Below are positions 7,823 to 14,363 of a stretch of 22,853 nt of DNA, piece by piece. The position numbers and the translations under genes were made by a program. Origin of the DNA: Flammeovirgaceae bacterium UBA5008. GTDB taxonomy: Bacteria > Bacteroidota > Bacteroidia > Cytophagales > Cyclobacteriaceae. How positions within the stretch are numbered: position 1 is the stretch's first letter; the number at the start of each line of letters is the position of its first letter. The notes beneath the pieces are model-generated. The model saw only the letters and a list, made by a program, of their open reading frames with translations, had not been told where the DNA came from and made no database searches. Location: NCBI GenBank assembly GCA_002398365.1, contig DGYK01000011.1, positions 227,689 to 250,541 on the forward strand. The letters run 5' to 3'.

Positions 7823-9562
7823 ATGGAAAAATCCTCCTCAAGTAAAAAGTTTAAGCTTCGTCTGAAAATCGGCAATAAGATTTTTGGTGGCTTCCTGATA
7901 TTGATTGTACTCTTTGCTGCGAACGCCTTCATTATTTTTTTGACGGGCAGCAACATCGATAAAAACGTGATGTCATCCTCTGAGGTGGTGAATCCTTCCA
8001 AGGATGCAATCAACGAGTTGATAACGCTCGTTCACCGCTCTCGTATGTTAGCCACCAACTGGGTGTTCTTGCAAACCAACGATGAAGATAAACGTGCACT
8101 CGAAACCATTGTACGGTTAGAGTATCCGTCTAATAAAGAGAAAATTCAAAAGCTAATGAAGAACTGGGATGCTGACAGCCTCTCAGCTACGTTCAAGAAA
8201 GACAGCTCGCAGCGTGCTCTGATGACACAGGCTTTTCAAAAGTATGATGAGTTGCTCAAAGGCACCCAAGAGAGCATCATGAATACCCTCACCGGTTTTG
8301 ATGCTTATGAAGACCCCACTACGAAATTATTAGCCGGAGACTTTGTAGATCAGGAGATCATTCCGAAGTCTAACGAGATTATCAAAATTTTAGCTAAGAT
8401 TAAAGAGAAGCAGGAGAAATTGACCGAGCAATCTACCGAGGAGTTACGCAACTCCACTGCAAACTTGCGCATCATTACATTGGTATTAGGTCTCGCAATC
8501 ATTGGATTTGGAATTTTGTGTGCTTACTTGTTGGTACGTAACATCACTATTCCGATCAATTACATTAAAGATGTGGTGGTAAAATTAGGAAGAGGTGAAT
8601 TGGTGGATGACAATAAGCGCGCTTTCAGCAATGATGAGATTGGTGAAATGGCGGTAGCTACTGAAAATCTGGTAAATGGTTTGAAAGCAACTACCACGTT
8701 TGCTGAGAACATTGGAAATGGAAAGTATGATTCGCAATATACTCCGCTGAGTGATCACGATGTGTTGGGTAATGCGTTGCTCAATATGCGCGCCAACCTT
8801 GCACGGGTAGCAGAGGAGGACAAGAAACGCAATTGGACTACCGAGGGTATTGCAAAGTTTGGTGAGATATTGCGAAGCAACAACAGTGATGTGCAGAAGT
8901 TGTGTGACGAAATCATCGGAAGTTTGGTGAAGTACCTAAAGGCGAATCAAGGTGCACTTTACATTATTGACGAAACGATAGGCGATGAAGAACTCACCAT
9001 GTCTATGGTATCGTGCTATGCGTGGGACAAAAAGAAATTTATCAATCAAAAGATACACCGTGGGGAGGGCCTTGCAGGTCAAGCTTGGCAAGAGATGGAT
9101 ACCATTTACATCACCGATGTGCCTCAAAATTATATCCGCATTACCTCCGGTTTAGGAGATGCCAACCCAACCAGTATTTTGATTATGCCATTGAAGGTAA
9201 ATGATCAGTTCTTTGGTGTGATCGAAATAGCGTCCTTCAACAAAATGGCGGACTACGAAATTGATTTTGTACGCAAGGTGGCAGAAAGCATTGCTTCTAC
9301 CGTATCGACTGTGAAAGTGAATGAGCGCACGCAAAAGTTACTGGCCGAGTCGCAGCAGATGACAGAAGAGATGCGTTCACAAGAAGAAGAGATGCGTCAG
9401 AACATGGAAGAGTTGCAGGCGACACAAGAAGAAATGAAGCGCCAGGAAGGGGAGATTATCAAAGCGGCCAACGACAAAGTGAAAGCCATTCAGGAAGAAG
9501 CCAAACGCAAAGAAGCAGCTTTGCTCAATCAATTGGAAGATTTGAAGAAGCGAGTGAATTAA
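7823..9562 (+). CDS. Membrane sensor with HAMP and GAF domains and long C-terminal coiled coil, no output domain
   Basis: Domains of this 579-residue protein in order: a basic cytoplasmic start; TM1 (about 21-41); a helical extracytoplasmic sensor region (about 42-215); TM2 (about 216-238); a HAMP linker (about 239-292, with IPINYIKD and DEIGEMA); and a second HAMP-like helix pair (about 293-330). Then follow a GAF domain (about 345-497, with GEGLAGQAWQ and a terminal SFNKMADYEIDFV) and a charged coiled coil (about 500-578, with EEEMRQNMEELQATQEEM). There is no histidine kinase, GGDEF, EAL, PP2C or methyl-accepting signalling domain, although the N-terminal half resembles a chemoreceptor or kinase. 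It presumably signals through another protein that docks on the coiled coil. It sits 5 bases after the yfiR-like gene, in one operon ended by the terminator at 9583. Confidence 0.88.
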   Translation: MEKSSSSKKFKLRLKIGNKIFGGFLILIVLFAANAFIIFLTGSNIDKNVMSSSEVVNPSKDAINELITLVHRSRMLATNWVFLQTNDEDKRALETIVRLEYPSNKEKIQKLMKNWDADSLSATFKKDSSQRALMTQAFQKYDELLKGTQESIMNTLTGFDAYEDPTTKLLAGDFVDQEIIPKSNEIIKILAKIKEKQEKLTEQSTEELRNSTANLRIITLVLGLAIIGFGILCAYLLVRNITIPINYIKDVVVKLGRGELVDDNKRAFSNDEIGEMAVATENLVNGLKATTTFAENIGNGKYDSQYTPLSDHDVLGNALLNMRANLARVAEEDKKRNWTTEGIAKFGEILRSNNSDVQKLCDEIIGSLVKYLKANQGALYIIDETIGDEELTMSMVSCYAWDKKKFINQKIHRGEGLAGQAWQEMDTIYITDVPQNYIRITSGLGDANPTSILIMPLKVNDQFFGVIEIASFNKMADYEIDFVRKVAESIASTVSTVKVNERTQKLLAESQQMTEEMRSQEEEMRQNMEELQATQEEMKRQEGEIIKAANDKVKAIQEEAKRKEAALLNQLEDLKKRVN

Positions 9563-9582
9563 TGAAAAGAAAGTGTAACGAT

Positions 9583-9608
9583 AAAAGCCCCTCACTAAGG
9601 GGCTTTTT
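9583..9608 (+). terminator. Rho-independent terminator of the yfiR/HAMP-GAF operon
   Basis: A perfect 10-bp stem, AAAAGCCCCT (9583-9592) with AGGGGCTTTT (9598-9607), encloses a 5-base loop and is followed by more T. It lies 20 bases after the stop codon at 9562. The flanking A and T runs would also allow some function on the other strand. Confidence 0.88.
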
Positions 9609-9711
9609 GTTTTTAACGTTAAAAGATTTGATATCATTAAACCAGAGTCGAATCAATACAATTACAATCAGAAGCTGGTGAATCAGAAAAGTCATAAAAC
9701 ACAAAAACCCC

Positions 9712-9742
9712 CTCCGTCTGAGGGGGTTTTTGTTACCTAAAC
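9712..9742. terminator. Bidirectional Rho-independent terminator, mainly for msrA
   Basis: A perfect 12-13-bp stem (9712-9724 with 9730-9742) contains five C/G pairs plus CTC/GAG, closes a 5-base loop and has five A on one side and five T on the other. It is symmetrical and so can work on both strands. The likely user is msrA, which ends at 9854 on the minus strand. On the plus strand it would back up the terminator at 9583. Confidence 0.82.
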
Positions 9743-9853
9743 CTAAACCTATGAGAGAATTACTCTACTCTTGATCTATACAACGTGATTGGATTTGAGA
9801 GGTTTCGATCTACTAAGAATATTTTTTTGTCTACCAAACACCTCGACAAATTC
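9743..9853. other. Intergenic segment with hexamer repeat and tiny ORF
   Basis: Between the second terminator and the msrA stop there is no real gene. CCTAAA occurs twice in tandem and a third copy drifts into CCTATG (9746-9763). That ATG opens an eight-codon plus-strand frame, MRELLYS then TGA (9761-9784). No gene follows on the plus strand, so a leader-peptide role is not supported. The preceding 9609-9711 stretch between the two terminators shows no promoter, ORF or RNA fold I can name. Confidence 0.3.
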
Positions 9854-10396
9854 TTATACCTGCAATAGTTCGTTAAACTGTTTTTTGAACTTTTCCACTT
9901 TCGGGCGTACCACAAACTGGCAGTAGCCCTGATTGGGATTCAATTCAAAGTAATTCTGATGGTAATCTTCTGCCGGGTAGAAATTCGTCAGTGGACTGAT
10001 TTCCGTGACAATCGGGTTTTTAAACACCTGTGAATCATCCAATTGCTTTTTGTACTGCTCAGCAGCCACCCGTTGTTCTTCCGAGTGATAAAATACTACC
10101 GAGCGGTATTGTGTGCCTTCATCCGCGCCCTGGCGATTCAGGGTGGTTGGGTCGTGGGTGTTCCAAAACACTTCTAAAAGTGCCTCAAATGACACTTCTG
10201 CAGGATTGTAGGTTATTTGTATTACTTCGGCATGTCCGGTCAACCCTGAGCAAACTTCCCGGTAGGTAGGATTCTTGATTTTACCTCCGCTGTAGCCGGA
10301 AACGACCTTCGAAACACCCTTCACACGTAAAAAAACAGCTTCCGTACACCAAAAACAGCCTGCGCCAAAGGTGGCTAATTCCCATTTTGTTTCCAT
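9854..10396 (-). CDS. msrA: Peptide methionine-(S)-S-oxide reductase
   Basis: MsrA reduces the S epimer of methionine sulfoxide, free or in proteins. The 180-residue protein begins METKWELATF and has the catalytic motif GAGCFWCTE (C14 is the nucleophile). Further family elements are GVSKVVSGYSGG, NPTYREVCSGLTGHAEV, FWNTHDPTTLNRQGAD, GTQYRSVVFY and PAEDYHQNYF. It ends with a conserved GYCQFVV segment whose Cys may serve in resolving. There is no signal peptide, so it acts in the cytoplasm, unlike the lipoprotein MsrB in this window. It lies 79 bases downstream of the minus-strand lipoprotein gene. No consensus promoter is seen in that gap, so it may be read through from upstream or have a non-consensus promoter. 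Confidence 0.95.
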   Translation of the reverse strand: METKWELATFGAGCFWCTEAVFLRVKGVSKVVSGYSGGKIKNPTYREVCSGLTGHAEVIQITYNPAEVSFEALLEVFWNTHDPTTLNRQGADEGTQYRSVVFYHSEEQRVAAEQYKKQLDDSQVFKNPIVTEISPLTNFYPAEDYHQNYFELNPNQGYCQFVVRPKVEKFKKQFNELLQV

Positions 10397-10475
10397 AAGT
10401 TAAAATGCTAATGCACCTTTAACCTCTTTTAGAAGGAAATGGTTTTTCCAATCCTGCTATTTGTCGCGGGGGGTA

Positions 10476-11582
10476 CTAATAGCGACTGTAGAAGTTACTC
10501 AACTGATTGGATACGTTGTTTTTTAAATTGTTGATGGCCTGATCATAGAGATTCTGATCGTTGGGATTGGCATCGCCCCGTTTCGTCAGGTTCAATTGAT
10601 CGCTATTCAACGCGCGGCTATCGCCTTTAAAAGTAGCCCACACATGCTGCCACTGCGAGTTACCTTCTACGGTGTTGTTCATCAAAATAGCATTGTTCGA
10701 GGCATCGGTAATGTTGATCGTGGCATTGCTGGTAGCACGCTTGGTTTTGGTGTAGAAGGTGATGGTTGCCTTCACCGTTTCCATTACATCCTGCATTTTG
10801 CCATCCGGAAGTTTTTTCTCACCCACTTTCACATCGCGTTGCACATTTTCTGTGCGTGAGGTGAGTTGCGCTTGGTTGTCCATCCGGAAATTGTTGAAGA
10901 TCACTCGTAAATATTGATGGGGCGGCACGGTGTCGCGCTGCGTTTGCGGTCGAAACGAAAGAAACTGCCGCTGCATGCTGTTGATGATCGGTTGGATGCT
11001 GCCATAATTATAGCGGGATGCGTTGATCTCTTCATACGCTACGCGCAAGGTGGCGTTGAACTCCGCTTGCGTCATCATCTCCACCACTTCGCGGTAGCCG
11101 GGCTCGTAACTGTTTGCTTCTTTGAAACTGAAATAGGCCTGCTTGGCGTCTTCACGGGTGGTGCGCATCATTGACTGAATGCCATCCTGATAGCTTTCTT
11201 CCGCTGCCTTGTTTTTAGCTTCTGCTAACTCTTTGTATTTCGTTACCGGATTGGTGATCAGTTTCATAGCTCCCAATGAAGTTTTAATCTGATCATTCAT
11301 GTAGTTGATTTTCTGATATCCGGCCACGGCATTACGCCACTTGCGTGGATCGTCTGAATTGATGCCATTCTGAATGGTAGCTTGAATGTAGTCTACCGCC
11401 AACTGATAGCTTTGCAGCAATACGGCTGTTGCTTTTTTGTGATCCGGTTTGGAGCGAAGGCGGTTGACGGATTCTAGCACCGCTTCGTAATAATCGCCTT
11501 GTTTCAACGCTGCTTTTCCGCTCGAGCAGCTCTCGAGTACAAACAAAAGTATAAATGCGAATGCAGCTAGACGTAGATTCAT
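10476..11582 (-). CDS. Lipoprotein with TPR-like helical region, function unknown
   Basis: I do not know this family's function. The frame is open to 11666, but the ATG at 11582 is the right start. It gives a clean lipoprotein signal, MNLRLAAFAFILL to lipobox LESC (Cys19), and removes the overlap with the upstream gene. The protein is 368 residues. Residues about 25-200 are helical with tetratricopeptide-like spacing, such as QGDYYEAVLESVNRL, KATAVLLQSYQLAVDY and AKQAYFSFKEANSYEPGY. The C-terminal half (about 215-340) looks beta-rich, with VTATITFY-like alternation and NATINITDASNNAIL, and could be a beta-sandwich. It is anchored to a membrane facing the periplasm or outside. It is 67 bases after the esterase gene on the same strand. 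Confidence 0.8.
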   Translation of the reverse strand: MNLRLAAFAFILLFVLESCSSGKAALKQGDYYEAVLESVNRLRSKPDHKKATAVLLQSYQLAVDYIQATIQNGINSDDPRKWRNAVAGYQKINYMNDQIKTSLGAMKLITNPVTKYKELAEAKNKAAEESYQDGIQSMMRTTREDAKQAYFSFKEANSYEPGYREVVEMMTQAEFNATLRVAYEEINASRYNYGSIQPIINSMQRQFLSFRPQTQRDTVPPHQYLRVIFNNFRMDNQAQLTSRTENVQRDVKVGEKKLPDGKMQDVMETVKATITFYTKTKRATSNATINITDASNNAILMNNTVEGNSQWQHVWATFKGDSRALNSDQLNLTKRGDANPNDQNLYDQAINNLKNNVSNQLSNFYSRY

Positions 11583-11649
11583 AGTGGCAAAAGTTGCGTA
11601 TTGGAAATCAGAGCAGGCAAATCTAAATGGTAAAAAGGGAATTCTAAAA

Positions 11650-12819
11650 TCACATCTTGGTACCAAACAAGTCGATCAGCACATCGTCTATCAGGTTGCG
11701 CCAATTTCCCCAACTGTGTCCTTCGTTCACCTCATGGTAAGTGTACACGCAACTGTTGGCTTGCAACACGTCTTTCATCTTTCGGCTTTCTTTGCTCGTG
11801 TCGTTGATCAATCCGGAAGTCATCGAAACTCTCATTTTCGGATTAGCGGGATTTGAACATAGCTGATAGATTTGTGGCTTCGTCCAGAAGGCGGGTGATT
11901 GAATGCCGACCAATCCAAATACATCGGGTTTGGTGAATGCAAAATAAGTTGCGGTTAACCCACCCATCGATGTACCCATGATGCCGCGGTTAGAGGCTTC
12001 GCTCGCCACCGGATATTTCTTTTCAATCTCTGGCAAAAATTCTTTTACAAAGAAATCGAGATAGGCACTGTTCATGGCCAGCTCTTGCATACGTCTGTTG
12101 TTGGAGCGATTCACCGGTTCGCGATGATCAACAAAGACCACTACGATGGGTTTGATTTTCTTTTCCGCAATCAGGTTGTCGACTACGGTCACCATGTTGC
12201 CGAGGCGAGGATGGAGGTATTCGTATCCATCGGTTACGTACATCACCGGCAGCTTACCTATTTTCTCATAGCCGTGCGGCAAATACACGCCATACGTAAT
12301 CTGATAATTCAATATGCGGCTGTTGAAAAGCATATCGGTTTGTAGTGACCCTTTCGGCACATTGGACTGCGCCTGTAACTCGATGGCCTCTTTCCATTGC
12401 GGCATCCGCAATTCTGAATTAGGACTTCCGCCACCAACGCCACTCCATTGCTGATGCGGGTTGGCCGGATCGAGAATCCATTGATTATCGTCTATCAGAA
12501 TTTTGTAGTCGAGGCGCGCATCTTTGGGAAACTTCGATTTGAGCACCCACAAATTATTGCCTACGTTCTTTCCTTTGTTTTGAAAACTTTGGTCATAACC
12601 CCATCCATTGAAGTCGCCCATCCAGGCAACGGACTTGGCTTTTCCGTGGTATACAAATGCTACCGAGTCTTCCACGATGAGCGGAAGTTTTCCTTGCATT
12701 TGATATTGATGGTAGACAACGGAATCACGAAGTTGGTTAAGTTGAGATTGAAACGCGGAGTAGTCCTGCGCGAACACTCCGAATGGTAAACACAACAACC
12801 ACAGCCAATACTTCTTCAT
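11650..12819 (-). CDS. Exported Fes-type alpha/beta-hydrolase esterase with N-terminal E-set (CBM48-like) domain
   Basis: The 389-residue protein has a signal peptide (1-18, ending VFAQ). Residues about 45-135 form an immunoglobulin-like E-set domain of the kind seen in glucan-acting enzymes and enterochelin esterases, with WMGDFNGWG and YKILIDDNQWILDP. The C-terminal esterase domain (about 160-389) has the nucleophile elbow GTSMGG (S284) and a likely catalytic histidine in EGHSWGNW (H368). The acid is probably D340. Enterochelin esterase (Fes), feruloyl esterase and trehalose/mycolyl esterase-like proteins all share this fold. Its place 22 bases after the MFS transporter in an alpha-glucan operon suggests it removes ester groups from a sugar, but a siderophore ester is not excluded. 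Confidence 0.85.
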   Translation of the reverse strand: MKKYWLWLLCLPFGVFAQDYSAFQSQLNQLRDSVVYHQYQMQGKLPLIVEDSVAFVYHGKAKSVAWMGDFNGWGYDQSFQNKGKNVGNNLWVLKSKFPKDARLDYKILIDDNQWILDPANPHQQWSGVGGGSPNSELRMPQWKEAIELQAQSNVPKGSLQTDMLFNSRILNYQITYGVYLPHGYEKIGKLPVMYVTDGYEYLHPRLGNMVTVVDNLIAEKKIKPIVVVFVDHREPVNRSNNRRMQELAMNSAYLDFFVKEFLPEIEKKYPVASEASNRGIMGTSMGGLTATYFAFTKPDVFGLVGIQSPAFWTKPQIYQLCSNPANPKMRVSMTSGLINDTSKESRKMKDVLQANSCVYTYHEVNEGHSWGNWRNLIDDVLIDLFGTKM

Positions 12820-12841
12820 TCGTAGGGAGTTAATTAAACAC

Positions 12842-14362
12842 TTAAACCTTCACTTCTTCTGACGAGCGAACCCGCAGTGACAACAGAGCTGCAATAATCA
12901 TGCAAACACCTCCGAATACGATGATGGAGATAGTTTGGCCTCCAAATAAATTTCGAAGCATGAAACCTAGAACTGCACTGGCGAGAATTTGTGGGATAAC
13001 AATGAAGAAATTGAATACGCCCATGTAATACCCCATTTTTTCAGGCGGTAGTGACCCGGAAAGCATGGCATAAGGAATTGAAAGAATACTAGCCCATGCG
13101 ATTCCTACGCCAATCATTGACACGAGAAGCATGTCAGGATTCGAAACAAATATGAAAGAGATCAATCCAATTCCGCCACAAACTAATGCTACAAAATGCG
13201 TGACTCTTCTACTGGTATATTTGGCAAGAATGGGCAAAAGTAGTGCAGCAACCGCAGCAATTCCATTATAGATTCCGAAAAGACTACCAACCCAATTGGC
13301 TCCTTCATTGTAATTAGCGGAGTTAGGATCATTTGTATTATAAATGTAACTCGTTACAGCAGGTGTTGTGTAAATCCACATCGAGAATAAAGCAAACCAA
13401 GAGAAAAATTGTACAATGGCCAATTGAACCATTGTTTTAGGCATGGAGTGAAAATCCTTGACCATATGAACTAAACCGAGATAAGATCTACCTTGGCTGA
13501 TGTACATGGATGCGAGCAGATGTACAATGCCAAAAATGGAGAGCAAAATGGCTAGAATATAAAGTTCATTTTCTTTTTCAAGCATGTTCACAATCCAAGC
13601 CAACACTAATCCGATCACTAAAAACACAAATCCAATCTGTTGCATTTTTGTTCTAGTGCCTGCCTCATCATCAATCTTACGTTTCTCACGATTTCTTAAA
13701 TCATCATGATGTGGTTCAGGGGGATATTCTTTCGTACTAAATACAGTCCACATGACAGCTGTGAAAAGCATGAATGCTCCAATGTAAAAGGAATATTTTA
13801 CCGAATCTGAAATGCCACCGGGAGGTGGTGTGTTTGAAATATTAAACCATTGAGTAAAGATTTGAGGAAGAAACGAAGCAACAACGGCACCGATACCGAT
13901 GAAGAAGCTCTGCATAGCAAATCCTGTTGTACGTTGCGAGGGAGGGAGCATGTCACCTACGAAGGCCCTAAATGGTTCCATGCTTACGTTAATGGAAGCA
14001 TCCATTATCCAAAGGACACCTACTGCCATCCACAATGAATATGAATTTGGCATGAGAATCAGACCCAGCGAAGCGAGTATTGCTCCTACTGCAAAGTAAG
14101 GTCTTCTTCGTCCCCACGTTGGGCTCCAGGTACGATCACTGTAATATCCAATAATGGGTTGGATCAAAAAGCCTGTAATTGGAGCTGCTGCCCAATACAA
14201 AGCCAAACTATCAGGGTCTGATCCTAAGGTGGTAAAAATCCGACTCGTATTGGCATTCTGCAAAGCAAAGCCAAACTGGATGCCCAGAAAGCCGAAGCTC
14301 ATGTTCCAGATTTGCCAAAAACTAAGCTTTGGTTTGACAGTGGGTGTGGTAGAAGAATCCAT
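12842..14362 (-). CDS. MFS sugar transporter, GPH/SLC45 type, probable maltose importer
   Basis: The 506-residue protein has about 12 hydrophobic segments. Near TM2 it carries IIGYYSDRTWSPTWGRRRP (71-88), the loop motif shared by glycoside-pentoside-hexuronide and SLC45 sucrose/maltose symporters. MFS proteins of this type stand beside GH13, GH31 and GH65 genes in Bacteroidota maltose loci and import maltose or short malto-oligosaccharides across the inner membrane. The start ATG at 14362 lies one base after the GH13 stop, so the two are translationally linked. Hand counts of several lines give mostly 33-45% G+C here, against about 50% in the neighbouring GH13 and GH31 genes. That may mean a separate origin. 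A central cytoplasmic loop (about 205-235) is rich in charged residues. Confidence 0.88.
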   Translation of the reverse strand: MDSSTTPTVKPKLSFWQIWNMSFGFLGIQFGFALQNANTSRIFTTLGSDPDSLALYWAAAPITGFLIQPIIGYYSDRTWSPTWGRRRPYFAVGAILASLGLILMPNSYSLWMAVGVLWIMDASINVSMEPFRAFVGDMLPPSQRTTGFAMQSFFIGIGAVVASFLPQIFTQWFNISNTPPPGGISDSVKYSFYIGAFMLFTAVMWTVFSTKEYPPEPHHDDLRNREKRKIDDEAGTRTKMQQIGFVFLVIGLVLAWIVNMLEKENELYILAILLSIFGIVHLLASMYISQGRSYLGLVHMVKDFHSMPKTMVQLAIVQFFSWFALFSMWIYTTPAVTSYIYNTNDPNSANYNEGANWVGSLFGIYNGIAAVAALLLPILAKYTSRRVTHFVALVCGGIGLISFIFVSNPDMLLVSMIGVGIAWASILSIPYAMLSGSLPPEKMGYYMGVFNFFIVIPQILASAVLGFMLRNLFGGQTISIIVFGGVCMIIAALLSLRVRSSEEVKV

Positions 14363-14363
14363 A

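Noticed and set aside
10436..10450. Terminator after the lipoprotein gene
   Set aside because: GGAAA and TTTCC form only a 5-bp stem without a proper T-run on the minus strand, too weak to call.
11583..11666. N-terminal 28-codon extension of the lipoprotein gene
   Set aside because: The extension overlaps the upstream esterase gene and would bury the lipoprotein signal, which starts cleanly at the ATG at 11582.
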